Of a stretch of 64,000 nucleotides of DNA, positions 32,697 to 44,140 are shown one piece after another (positions within the stretch are counted from its first letter, which is position 1; every line of letters starts with the position of its first letter). Position numbers and translations under genes: made by a program. Origin of the DNA: Bilabrum cf. latius (taxonomy: Eukaryota; Bigyra: Bicosoecida; Bigyra; Bicosoecida); NCBI GenBank assembly GCA_965178125.1, contig OZ237744.1:1116001-1180000 (forward strand), in the 5' to 3' direction. The notes under the pieces were generated by a model that was not told where the DNA came from, did not search any database, and worked only from the letters and a program-made list of their open reading frames with translations.

Positions 32697-32854
32697 AGCA
32701 ATCAGGATAGCAGTGACTGTGCAACTGCAATTGCTTCTCTTTTCTACTCGTCACACCTAGGTGTTAAACAGTATTTGTAACGTTTCATTAGTTTTTCAAA
32801 CGGCCGGCAAGGGGCTCCATCGCCACATCCAGCACCGAGTAACTCAGAGACAAG
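32697..32854. promoter_or_regulatory. Divergent promoter region, PDF / ribonucleotide reductase R2
   Basis: 158 AT-richer bases between divergent start codons. No element is assigned. Confidence 0.35.
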
Positions 32855-34486
32855 ATGGCCGCCGCAAGCCCCGTCCGCGAGATTATGAGCACTGATGCTT
32901 CAACTCCCCCCAAGTCCGCTCCTGGGACGATTGTAAGCGATTACAAGGTGAGAATGGCTGTTGTTGCCTTTCGAGCTCCCGAGTGCCTGCACCTGGAACC
33001 AGTGTCATTTCGCCGCTTTCCGCCTCTATGGACGCGCAGAAGAAGGAGATCGCCGGCGATTACAAAGATGAGCCTCTTCTAAAAGAGAACCCTGGACGGT
33101 TCACTTTGTTTCCCATTGAGCACAGCGAGGTGAGGCGAGAAATGGAAGCGCGTACGTCATTCAAACACGTCGGTTGGGGCAGATGCTACAACTCGATTCC
33201 GGCCGATTTAGCATCACCCTCGTTGTGTGGCACTGGCACAGTATGGTGTAGATTACTCTTGGCTTTGTAATGTTGCCACGAAAGGCTGACTAGATATTTC
33301 TGCGACACCAGGAGGAGGCTCTGAACACTGGCCCTTTGAACTCGACGGCCCTCCGTCAACATCGAAGACAGCGCCTATCTGTGCTTGTATCTTGACCTCT
33401 ATCCGACAAAGCAGGTTTGGGAGATGTACAAGAAGGCACAGGCCTCGTTCTGGACCGCTGAGGAGATTGTGAGCGCCTGGGAGCACCCCTTCATTCGCGC
33501 ATCGAAGTCGAAACGTTCGAATCTGTGCGCATCAGGGAGCCCAATATACTCGCATCGATCGATAGGATGCTACCTTGCGTGTATTTGTGTCATGATTTCA
33601 CTTGTTCATGCCCTCTAGCTCTGTTTCGTTGCAGGACCTGGCGGCAGACCAGAAGGACTGGGAAAAGATGAGCGAGAACGAGCAGCACTTCGTCAAGCAC
33701 GTGTTGGCCTTCTTCGCTGCTTCCGACGGCATCGTGAACGAGAACCTTGCCATGAACTTTGCGAACGAGGTGCAGATCCCCGAGGCCCGCTGCTTCTACG
33801 GCTTTCAGATCGCGATCGAGAACATCCACTCTGAGGTGTATTCGCTGCTCATCGACACGTACGTGAAGGATCCCTCCGAGAAGAAGTACCTCTTCAACGC
33901 CATTGAGACGATCCCCTGCGTCAAGAAGAAGGCCGACTGGGCCCTGCGCTGGACCGAGTCCAAGTACGCCTCCTTCGCCGAGAGGGTGGTGGCCTTCGCG
34001 GCCGTGGAGGGCATCTTCTTCAGCGGGTCCTTCTGCGCCATCTTCTGGCTCAAGAAGCGGGGCCTCATGCCCGGGCTGTCCTTCAGCAACGAGCTCATCA
34101 GCAGGGACGAGGGCCTGCACTGCGATTTCGCGTGCCTGCTCTACAAGATGCTCGACCACAAGCTGGACGAGTCCCGCGTGCACGAGATCATCCGGGACGC
34201 CGTCGACAGCGAGAAGGAGTTCGTCGTGGACGCGCTCCCCGTGGAGCTCATCGGCATGAACTCCAAGACGATGACCCAGTACATCGAGTTCGTGGCCGAC
34301 CGCCTCCTCGGCGCGCTGGGCGTGTCCAAGATCTACGGGAGCAGCAACCCCTTCGAGTGGATGGACCTCATCTCGATGGAGGGCAAGACCAACTTCTTCG
34401 AGAAGCGGGTGGGCGAGTACTCCAAGGCAGGCGTGGGCACCGGGGAGGAGGGTGGCCTCGTGTTCTCTCTCGACGAGGAGTTTTGA
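32855..34486 (+). CDS. RRM2: Ribonucleotide reductase small subunit R2 (four exons)
   Basis: Exons are 32855-32932 (or to 32947), 33040-33129, 33415-33468 and 33635-34486, giving 357 residues (362 with the alternative donor). R2 houses the di-iron/tyrosyl radical for class Ia ribonucleotide reductase, making dNTPs. Seen: [15 protein letters not shown] joined to [19 protein letters not shown] (the Asp is an iron ligand), [35 protein letters not shown] (radical Tyr plus Glu/His ligands), [47 protein letters not shown] and [19 protein letters not shown]. The C-terminus FSLDEEF is the peptide that docks on R1. Two perfect donors 15 bases apart (GTAAGC at 32933, GTGAGA at 32948) are both in phase. 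There is no in-frame TAG; the stop is TGA. Confidence 0.97.
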
Positions 34487-35330
34487 GGCGGCATTGATGC
34501 TGCCGGCGGGAGGTGAGGATGGGGGGGAGGAGGCACGTGCAGCGAGGTAGCGGGTTGTTGAGATGGCAATGAGCAGGGAAGAGGGGGTAGGACGACTGAT
34601 GGCAGTTGGGGACAGGGTTTGGCCGCGAGGCGAAACGTCCCCACTTCAGCCCCTAGCCCGCCCATTCCGGACTCAATCCCCAGGTCCAGCCCCCCCATGC
34701 TCTACAGAGCGTGTGTGGCGGCACCTGGGGTCCCCGACCGGCTGTGCCGCAGAGGCTGTGGCCTTGCCGCCTACACCCCCGTCCCGTGGGCACGCTGGCA
34801 GGCGGCTGCTGCGGATACGCCAGCCACTCTCAGGTGTGCCAGGTCAAGGAAAGAAGCGTGCTGTGCATAGAAGGATACACCCTCAGCATCGGCGGCTGCG
34901 TGCAGACCCGCGGACATGAACAAGGCTCATCTGCCCCGGGGCTTGGCGCTCCAGGGACTGATGCTATGTCGTCGTGGTCCAGCGGCGGTTCACGCGCTGC
35001 CGGCTCCGCTCCTAGGGCGGAGGAAAGGAACAGGAGCTCACGTAAGCTCCAGCTGCGTGGCAGGTGATTGTCTCACCAACTACACCATGCAATCATACAA
35101 GGAAAGTCATCAAATCCCAACTCGTGTTTGCCAAATATGCTAAATCGAATCCTCTGGGGTCGCATCGCAACGTTTGTCCACCGGCCCGGCTGCGGCAACT
35201 CCGAGTCTGATGAGCTCCCCCGGCAGGTTGCTTTGCATTCGCAGGCTTTGCTCAATCTACTGGCAGCGCTGTGGAGGTCCTTTTTTTTAAACGCAGGTGT
35301 AAACATTTACATTGAGCCGGTGGCACGGAG
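34487..35330. other. Intergenic, no confident gene
   Basis: 844 bases between R2 and the myristoylated-protein gene. Plus-strand frames over 34619-35143 and 34711-35067 are open (the first only with UAG read through), but they are Arg/Pro/Ala-rich, lack a good ATG and show no domain. An A/T run (TTTTTTTTAA at 35281) precedes the next gene. Confidence 0.4.
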
Positions 35331-35828
35331 ATGGGAATCTGCTTCAGTGGTGAAGAGGAGGGAGCAGCTGGTCCGGCGGAAACCACAAATCCCGATATGA
35401 AAAACACAGAGACAGATGGCATGCAAGTCTCAAAGAGAATCAAAGGTTCAATCAGGCAGGATGACGGCCGACGAGGCTACCAAGGTTAGCCAGCAGCATC
35501 GTAGCAAGGTGGGTTCTTCGGTTCGCTTGCTTCGAGTGTTCCAGAGGACCAGGCCATTAGAGACCCAGGCATTGATGACGATAAAGAAGATAGCGACTCT
35601 AGTCCCAGAATCACGGTGGTACAGGCACCCAAAGCTCTGAGGTAGCCCTCTTCGATGGATCCAGATCCCGGAGACGACCGGAGGGGCCACCGAAGCTCGG
35701 CCTTCGATTCTACGGAGTCCGGCGACTCGGCTTTTAGCGATGGTATACTGCAAATGGAGTTGGCGTAGGAAAGGGAAGCAGCCAGCCTGGCTGGTTTTCG
35801 GAGTTCAGGTAGAAACGTTGAGGTTTGA
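35331..35828 (+). CDS. Small acidic protein with N-myristoylation/palmitoylation signal, four in-frame UAG
   Basis: A 165-residue frame from ATG 35331 to TGA, visible only if TAG at 35487, 35502, 35643 and 35766 are read through; by the standard code it ends after 52 residues. It begins MGICFSGEEEG: Gly2 with Ser6 is a consensus N-myristoylation site, and Cys4 a typical palmitoylation site. The rest is hydrophilic and disordered, rich in Asp/Glu/Ser/Pro (EDQAIRDPGIDDDKEDSDSS), with a short C-terminal helix (DGILQMELAQEREAASLAGF). The residue bias supports coding. No family is recognised; a membrane-tethered adaptor or coat-associated peptide is a guess. It converges on the helicase gene with an 84-base gap; antisense frames here are shadows. 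Confidence 0.6.
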
Positions 35829-35912
35829 TAGTGTCTAGACGCGGTTCTCAACTTTTCGCCGTGAAACCCCAAGCCGCACAACGCCGCCCCCACATCATCC
35901 AGTGTAAGTCGG

Positions 35913-38900
35913 TTACTTTCTCCGCTTGCCGCGCTTCTTCTTTCGCCTCTTCTGGCCCGCGCCACCGCCCGCCGTGGTGCTGCTCCCGTCCGCCGCCACG
36001 CCCTCCGACCCAGCGTTCGCCGGCGGGGCGCCCCTGCCCGTCCTCCTCGCCTCCGCGATGCGCCTGGCCCTACGCCTCAGGTAGTCCTCCTTCCACTGAG
36101 GCATGCTGCTGGGGCCCGTGCTCGAGCTGAGTCCGGGCCCGGGCCCCCCTCCGCCTCCCCGTGCCCTCGCCCCTCCACCGGCCACGCCCCCCACGACTTG
36201 ACCCGCGGGGGGCACCCGCACCGCCCCCCGCTCCACCCGCTGCTGCCACTGGCGCATCATCCCGCTCAGCACGGCCAGCACCAGCGTCTCCTCGTCGGCC
36301 CCGCCCGCCTCCAGGTCCGCCAGCGGCCCCTGCAGGCCCTTCGGCCGGGCCCTCAGACGAGCCAGGGCGCGGCGGGCGTCCTCCTCCGTCGGCACTGGCT
36401 GCTTGTACTCCGGGTCCGCGACAGGCCCCGAGCCAGCACGGTCGGGTCCCCCCGCCGCAGCCTTTGCCTTGGCCGCTGCTCGCTTGGCCCTCAGGGCTGC
36501 AGCCTCGCCCAGCCTGCGTGCCTGGGCCGCGAGTCGCCCCGCCGCGCCCCCCGCCGCTGCCTGCCCCGCCGCGGGTGCTCCACTCGTCCCTACGGCGCCT
36601 GCTTTCGCCCCGGCCCCTGCCCCTGCGAGCCGCCGCCCCCCGCCCCGCATCCCTTGTTCCTTGGCCCACGCCTCCGGCCCCCCTTCCTCCCCTTGTTCCC
36701 CGTACCCCTGCGCCGCGGCCAGGGCACCCTCCGCCTCATTGCCCGCCCGTTTCGCCCTGGCCCTGGCCCTTCTTCGGTCCCTCCTCTTCTGTCCCGCAGT
36801 GACGGGGTCCTGGATGATGGCCCGCTGCACGGCCGCGGCCGCCCTCGGGTCTGCCTTCTCCAGGTCGGCCTTGAGCCTCTTGGCCTCCCTCAGCCAGCGG
36901 GCCCGGTGGCCCATGGAGAATGCCCTGTCCTCCCCCAGCGCCCTCAGGGCCAGGATCCGGCCCTCCGGGTCCTCTGCGAAAGAGAGCAGCGAGTCGTAGG
37001 CCTCAGCGGGGGTCTCCGGGGTGTCATCTGCATCATCAGCATCGTCCTCCTTCCCGGCCTCATCCTCCTTGCGATCACTTGGGGGGGTGCCACCCCGTGC
37101 CTCAGTCTGAGTGGGTGTGGATCCAGACGATGTGCTGCCGTCGGCTGCTTTCCTCATGCCCATGGCCTCAGTAGCTGAGGGTGCTGCGCCATCAGCCGGG
37201 CTAGACTCTGGACTCAGTGCATCGGCACCGGGAATGCTTGCCAAGCTTGGCTGGTCTGCAGTTGTTTGCGCGGGTCTATGTTGGTGGGCAGGAGCACGAG
37301 CGGATGCCGCATGCCCGGCTGCATCGTGTCCAAGTCCACCAGGAGGGTCAGTGGCGGCACTGCCGTCACGTGATGGCGTGGTTGCTGCTACCCCTAAAGT
37401 TCCCGAATCACCCTTCTGACTCAAGTTTCTCGCCTTTACATGAGCAGCGGCAGCTCCACATGACTGGCTTGCTGCTGCCTCACCTTTGGATACCATGTCC
37501 GTAGGAGCCTCAGCGGCGACAGTGGTCCCTTCTTTTAGAGCAGCCGCAGGTGCAGCCGATTCGTCCTCTACGGCAGGAAGCATTGCACGCCCCCTCCCCT
37601 CTCCATCTCCATCCACCCCCGCATCGGCAGCAGAAGACACGCCCTCGCTTTCACCCAACGCTGCCCCACGCATGGCCAGGGCCCGCGTGCGTAGAAGCAC
37701 AGTACCGGGCAACATGCGCAGCTGACGGACCCCTTGCCTTGTTGCTGCTGCTGCTGCAGCCCGATGCCGGCCAGCCTTGCCCCTGCCCCTACCCCTACCC
37801 CTGCCTCCTCCCGACCCACTGCTGCCCAGCGCGCCCTCGCTCGCGTGGTCCACCTCGTCTCCCCTGGTGAACCGCTCGCACGCCTGGTGGATCAGACGCC
37901 TATCGGCACCCAGCACTTGCCGCTTGAACCAGACCACCGGCACCTCCTGCCAGCTCGTGCTGCTGCCCCCTGCGGCTGTTCCCTCCGACCCTCCGTGCGA
38001 GGCGACCTCCCTGGGCTCGAAACCCGCGCGCTGCAGTGCGATGACCCGCTGCCGGTCACCTGCGTCCACCAGCCCGCACCGCACCAGGGACGAGTCGAGC
38101 GCCGCGTCCACCAGCCGTTGCAAGTGGTCGCTGCCCATCGCGACGTCCTCGCCCTGCCCCTTTGCCCACCTCCTCAGCACCCCGAGCACCGCCCGCACGG
38201 CTGCATCACACACCCGCTGGCCCATCTGCACCACACCGTCGATGCCCACCACCAGGCGGTGTGCTTTGGCCCGGGCCAGCTCGGCTTTGCCTCCCGCTGT
38301 CGGTTCGCCTTCCTCCTTCCCAGCGCCATCCCGGCTGCCGTCTACCGGCTCTTCCGCAGTCGCGCCCTCGGTGCCACTGCCAGTGCCAGCGTGCTCGCCC
38401 GCCCCCTCACTCGCTGTGGCTGCGTCTGATGCATCCTTGAACCCCCCCTCCCCACTCGCACCCCGCCCCCCCTGCTCCCCAAGCCAGTCCTCGAACGGCG
38501 CCGCCGTGCCATCTGCCGTGAACTCTGCCGCGCTGCGCACCTGCCCCCTCGCCGCGATGTGCTCAAGCAGCCCCCGGATGAACCCGTGCTGGCTCACTGT
38601 CTCGCTGTCGCACAGCAGAGCCACGTGCCTCCTGGCCCTGGTCACCGCGACGTTGATCCTCCTGTCGTCCGACAGGAATCCCACATTGCCCTCCTCGTTG
38701 CTCCTCACCAGACTGAGCACCACGGCCTCCTTCTCCTGCCCCTGAAAGCCGTCCACGGACCGCACCTCGGTGCCCACTGTCTCGGGGTGTGCCGCCAGCA
38801 TGTCTCGGATCAGGGCGACCTGCGCGTTGTACGGCGATATCACCGCAATCTAACCCCCGCGCAGTCCCGCGCGAACCAGCACCCGCACGTACCCGGCTGC

Positions 38901-41408
38901 TAGCGCCGCCTCCTCCCGATTGCTCTTGGACTCGCCATCTCCACCCATGTCGCGCATGTCGCAACCAGCCGTGTCTATGGTCAGCATGGGGCACGAGCAG
39001 AACTCGCGGACCTGCTCCAATGGGTCGCTGCCCGCGGGCCATGCCATGGGCTGCTCTTGGGAGTGCCCCGCTGCAGCACCACTCCCGCCGGTGCCTCCAC
39101 CCTCTCCGCCCTGCCCATCGATATCCAGCCCCAGGGCAGCCTGCACGCCCTCCAGCCCCGTCAGGACGTGCGCCCTCACCGACGCGTGCGGCTGCAGGTG
39201 GCCGTGGTACATTGCCCTCGAGGACCAGTCGCTGATGTGCCTGTGCATGCGATACTACGTGTCCAGAAGGCACACAGCACCCTCGTGCCCCGCCCACCGC
39301 CGGTGGAACCGGTCCACCATGGTGATCCCCAGCCCCAGCTTCTCCGCCTCCTGGCTCGTGATGGTGGGCGGCAGCTGCTTGTGGTCCCCTGCGAGGATCC
39401 CCCTCCGGCCCAGCAGAAGGGGGATCCAGCACGCGACCTCGGTGGCCTGCGCTGCCTCGTCAAGCACCACCACGTCGAACAGCTCCGGCTCGGGGGTACC
39501 CTCCCCATCCCCCGCACCTCCACCCGCTGCCTCGGCCTCCGCTCTCTGCCGGGCCAGCCGACGCGCCCTCCTGGAGGCAGGGTGCCCGATGGCGTCCATG
39601 ACTGCCCCCTGCGAGGCGCCCGTCATGGTGCACAGCACCACGTCAGCGCCCAGGATGACCTCCCTCGCCGCCTCTTGCTCCTGTTCCCTCACCTCCCGCC
39701 TCAGCCGCCGCACCTCCTTCCAGGCCTCTTTCTTGCCGCCCCCCTTCTTCTGCCACTTCTTCGGCCAGTCACCTCCTCTTCCTGTCTCCTCGCCCTCCCC
39801 TTCGCTGGCCCCCGGCCTCTTTTTCTTTTTCTTCTTCTTGTCCAACCCCAGCGCCTCCCTGCGGGCCTCCCTCAGATCTCGCCGCGCGTCTCGGAGAACA
39901 ACCGCGCCGTCCTCTCTCTCCAACACGGCATCCAGAGTCAGCTCCCGGGCCGAGACTGACACCCTGGCGGGGTGGCCCACCCGGAGCAAACGAGGCTTCC
40001 GGGGTGCGCTGGGGCCGCCACTGCCTCCGGGAGCCTCGTTTGCTCCCGCCAACGGGCCTGCTGCAGGGGACGCGCCTGCCCCACCGTGTGCAGCACCACC
40101 CACCATAGTACTGCCACTGCCACTGCCACTGCCACCGCCACCGCCCTCATCCTCGTCCTCGCCCGCCTCACCGCTGCCGCTGCCTGGGAGCTAGGGTAGC
40201 ATCGGCAGGTCGGCCAGCCTCTCCGCGAGGTTGTCCACCGCCACGTTCGAGGGGGCGCACGCCAGCACCCTGTTCCCTCGTGCCACCAGCTGGGCGATAA
40301 GCTCCACCAGCGTGCTGGTCTTGCCGGTGCCCGGGGGCCCGTGGATCAGCACCAGGTCCTCCGAAGCGAGCCCGGCCTGGACGGCCCTGCGCTGGGACGG
40401 GTTCAGGGTCTCGCGCTGGGGAACAAACCGGCCCGCTTCTGCCATGGAAGCACTCGTCACACTTGGCACGGGCCTGTGCCAGGAAGAAGACGCCCCCGCA
40501 GTGCTAGCGGATCCCGCACCTGCGCTCGGCAGCGACGGGGGCGACGTGGGCGAGGCAGCGCGGGCTGGGATTGGAGGGCATCTGTCCCCTGCCCCTGCTG
40601 CTGCCCCTGACGTGTCACCCGTCGTAGCATGGGCCTGCCCCGTGCTGCCGAACATGAGGTCCACCACAGGCTCTGCCCCCAGCCAGTGCCTGTTCCCCAG
40701 GGCGGAGAGGGCCGCCTCGCACCGGCGGAGGGTGACGTCGTTGGAGAGGGTGTCCAGCCTGTACTTGGCCCCGAACTCGATCGAAGAGGACGAGGACATC
40801 CCCTGCCGCTTGCGGCCTCCCCTGGCGCTCTTCCGGGAGATTGTTTTGCCGCTCGCGCTGGGACCGGGGCCAGCCGCGGCGCCGCCCTCGTCACCATCGC
40901 CATCGTCGTCGAATGCAACGCTGATGCTCGTGTCGGTGCATCGCGAGACAAGGCCGGTCGCGACGACCTTGCCGGCGCCGGGACCATCAGATCCACGAGT
41001 GCCCCTACCTTGGCGCTTGCTGCCCGATTCGTCCCTGCTGCCGTCGGCAACACGCACAGAGACCAGGTCGCCGTCACGAAACTTGTTTGGCGGGAGCGGG
41101 AGCTCGGCGCCCGCTGCAACGCTAGTGTGCTTGAATTCGACGATCGTCCTGCCAAACAGGCCTATGGACGTGTCGCACGCTAGTACCTTTGGCAAGCACT
41201 TGCCGCTGGCGGTCAGCTCTTCTTCTGATTTGAGTTCTGCATATCGCCGGGAGGTCTCCAGCTCTTCCTCGTGCTCGCGGTGGATTAAATCGCGGTGCAA
41301 TTTGACCCACGCTCCCAGCGCGGCATCACGATCTTCTCCATCTGCCCACCTTATTCGCTCTAATTCGCGTTCTCCAATACTTTTCGTTGCAGCACTGGCG
41401 GTGCTCAT
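35913..41408 (-). CDS. UPF1/IGHMBP2-like SF1 RNA/DNA helicase (three in-frame UAG)
   Basis: An 1831-residue protein, ATG 41408 to TAA. The helicase core has all SF1B motifs: [11 protein letters not shown], Ia [74 protein letters not shown]. The N-terminal region (residues ~1-120; [20 protein letters not shown] onward) and the order of blocks match IGHMBP2/SMUBP2 more than UPF1; there is no CH zinc domain. TAG 39255 replaces the invariant Gln of motif IV QYRMH, TAG 38850 lies before IAVISPYN where UPF1 has Gln, and TAG 40191 is in a Gly/acidic insert. The C-terminal ~900 residues are low-complexity with helical patches and a Lys/Arg-rich end. By the standard code the core would be cut three times. 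Confidence 0.93.
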
Positions 41409-41892
41409 GTTGAGCTCTGGCAGGTCGCTGGAACAGTACCCAATTCGGAGCTAGGGTTAGAGGGGACTGTTGTTACAGCGAATTAGAGAAATAAGTATCA
41501 ACGAAGAAACCAGAGTGCACACCACGGATGGTGCTTGTTGCTTCCGATTTCAGAAGTGGACGAATGATGAGGAGAAACAATGCAACCCCCGGCAGCAACA
41601 CGAGCAGCTTCCAGAGAACTTAAATCAAGCTAAAATAAGTCTTAACTGGAGGAATAATTTGTGTCGAGGATTGACCAAGCATCACAACGAAGGGCTGCAT
41701 GGCAGGCCGCCCCGGGAGCAATCAAGCACACGGGGCATTTCGTGCCGGTAGAATGCGCAGCCACTTATCACGAAGATGGATCAGAGTGCTGCAGCAAGCT
41801 TTCCCTCTCCCGTCTTCCCAACCGCACTTCTCGCCCTGCTCTACCACCGCAAACGCAACCCCACATTTACAGGCCGCCTGCCTGCCCCGTGC
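41409..41892. other. Intergenic, nothing recognised
   Basis: 484 AT-richer bases between two minus-strand genes (helicase start, DH-PH gene stop). No domain-bearing frame or RNA gene was seen. Confidence 0.4.
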
Positions 41893-43951
41893 TTACTTCG
41901 GAGGGGGCTTGAAGGTCGGCCTCGAAGGCACAGAGGGCATCGGGGGCATGGGAGGAGGCCCACCGGGGGCCACAGGGGGCGGGGGCATCCCACCACCCGC
42001 GGGTGCAGGGGGCGGCACCTGGGCCGGCGGGGCCGACTTCTTGCCCAGCCGCTTGCGGCCCCTGGGCGCGGGAGCACCGCCCGCAGAAGGGGGCGCGCCG
42101 GTGGCACCGGGGGCCGAGGGCGGGGGCGGCATGGACCCCCCCCCAGCCACAGGAGCTGCCGGTGGTGGCCCGCTGCCCACCGTCTGCTTGAGGCTCTTCA
42201 GGGACCCAAGGCCGCCCCGGCGCTTGCCCCCGGCAGGGGGGGGCATAGAGACACCACCCCCGGCTGGGGGCGGCGGCAGCTTGCTACCACCGGCCGCTGG
42301 GGGGGGAGGCAACGAACCACCCCCGGCTGGGGGCGGCGGCAGCTTGCTACCACCGGCCGCTGGGGGAGGAGGCAACGAACCACCCCCGGCTGGGGGCGGC
42401 GGCAGCCTGCTCCCACCTGCAGCAGGTGGGGGTGGCAGGGATGCACCCCCAGGTGCGGGGGGAGGTGGCAAGGAACTGCCCCCGCCCGCCCCACCTGCGG
42501 CAGCCCCGGCAGCCGGGGGCGGCCCCGCCCCCACCCCGAAGCGCGCCCTAAGCCGCTCCACCCTCTCGTCGATGCCCGAGCCCGTGAGTCGCTGCAGGTC
42601 AGAGACCCAGCTGTCTCGGGCGCCCTTCGCATCCGCGCACAGGCGGATGGAGTGCTCCCCGCTGCGGATCTTGAGCGCGTTCCGCACGAGGCCCTGGTTG
42701 CTGAGAGATTCCACTGCGGCGCCCTTGAGAGCCAGAGAGGCGTCGATGGCATACCTACCATCCTCCTCCTTCATGCCAACCAAGAGCATGTCGCTGAACA
42801 GCCATACGCGGCTCTTGCTTCGGGGGCGTGTCCTGCGAGAACGGTCGTGATTAATACAGGCAGAGGCGGCAACAGACGTGCTCTTGCGGAGCAGCAGATC
42901 GCGACAAGGGAACCGTGCGATGGCCGCAGCGCTCCCCGCGGCTTTCATTAAAAATAACTCACTCTGCATCCGTGAGACACACGCCGAGCGTTCCATCCCG
43001 GACCATCGATCGCAACGCATCCGTCAATACCACCCGCTCGCCCTCGGTGCCCGCCCAGTATGAGTTTTGCTCAATATCAAGCAACCTTTCCAGCTCATTA
43101 ACAGTCTCAGCAGCGTCCTCAACGCGTTCAAACAGGTCAGTGACAGCTGCTTCCTTTTCGGGTGCTTTCACAGATGTCCACGCGACGGCTTGCTCCATGA
43201 ACTCCTGGTACGGCTGCAGAGAAGACCCCGGCGAGATCAAGAACGTCTGCGCTTCCAAAAAGGACGTGTATTACTACTCAAAACTGATTTCAAGATTGGT
43301 GGCTCGGTCGCTCGGGCGGAGGAAAGAGAAGGGATCAGGGATCATGCCGCTTTGTGGGTGAGCTGTTGCTTTTTTTGCCAGTGGCTGGTAACCAGCGGTG
43401 CAGCACAAAACCCAGCTCGAATAGCAGCCTTGCATTGTCAGTCAAAAACTAAGCACTAGCAGAGGACAGCTGATGATTGCGGCGCGGGCAAACAGCAAAG
43501 CAGATGCCACGTAAAACATGTGCGCTGGCAGCTGAACGGCACCCAACATCATCGCATCTCTCACCTGGAAGTCATCAAAGCTGACTTTCATTGAATCAAG
43601 ATCAGCTTGAAAGTCGTCTTTTTCCTTAACCTTGTATGTCTGTTGCATGGCAGCACCCACAAGTCCGGCGAACTGCTCCACGGTCGAGAGCATTCGTGTG
43701 ATCTCTCCCATGAGCATATCCAATACCGATTCATCCACCGCATACTTGACCCATTCCATCGCGGTCTTCATGAACTTTTCTCGGGCTTGCAGTACCTGGT
43801 GGAAATTCATGAAGAAAGCAGGGTTTTCAGCACTAACAGCCATAAGTAGCCGCATCATCTCCTTCGACTGATCTACGAGTTTTGGCACAGTTTCAGACTC
43901 CCTGGCGGTGAGCCGGTCGAATGCTCCATCAACATCAATCTCCTCGGCCAT
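41893..43951 (-). CDS. Divergent DH-PH (Rho GEF-like) protein with proline-rich FH1-like tail (three exons)
   Basis: Exons are 43565-43951, 42963-43246 and 41893-42832; introns start GTGAGAG and GTGAGTT and end GCGCAG and TCGCAG. The 536-residue protein has an all-helical N-terminal half reminiscent of a DBL-homology domain (KMMRLLM-like first helix region, FLISPGSSLQPYQEFMEQAV as the conserved third block, VEDAAETVNELERLL). A PH domain follows, joined by splicing: GVCLTDAETRPRSKSRVWLFSDMLLVGM through ALKIRSGEHSIRL to DSWVSDLQRL. The last ~250 residues are PPPP-Ala/Gly repeats like formin FH1 segments, which bind profilin or SH3 domains. A GEF or actin-scaffold role is inferred; the DH assignment is weaker than the PH. 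There is no TAG; the stop is TAA. Confidence 0.68.
42261..42449 (-). repeat. Three 63-base tandem repeats (21-residue proline-rich unit)
   Basis: Units start at 42261, 42324 and 42387 and are nearly identical. Each encodes a Gly-Gly-Ser-Leu-PPPP-Ala-type unit of the tail. Confidence 0.85.
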
Positions 43952-44140
43952 GCTGCCCACTCGCGGGCAGCTAGATGTTGCTTACAGGTGGGGATTCGCC
44001 GTTCGTCTCGCCCCCGTGTTCGCGCTATCAAAATGCACCTTACAAAAATATCAACGAACGCTGCGCGGGGGACAGAGATTAAACAACAGTCAGTGCTGTT
44101 CTCTAAAGCAGGGACGACACGCTTCACATTCAACAGATTT

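Noticed and set aside
35281-35290. Homopolymer/A-T run as retroposed gene tail or mobile element end
   Set aside because: Only ten bases, with no target-site duplication or element-encoded protein nearby.
35486-35965. 159-codon minus-strand frame across the helicase 3' end
   Set aside because: It overlaps the helicase C-terminus in another frame and lies antisense to the better-supported myristoylated protein.
39255-39257. UAG = Leu, Glu, Lys or Tyr, or Sec/Pyl-type recoding
   Set aside because: QYRMH and the GTF2H5 SLxQK tail require Gln. UAG appears in ~19 unrelated genes with no shared downstream element, so site-specific recoding is unlikely.
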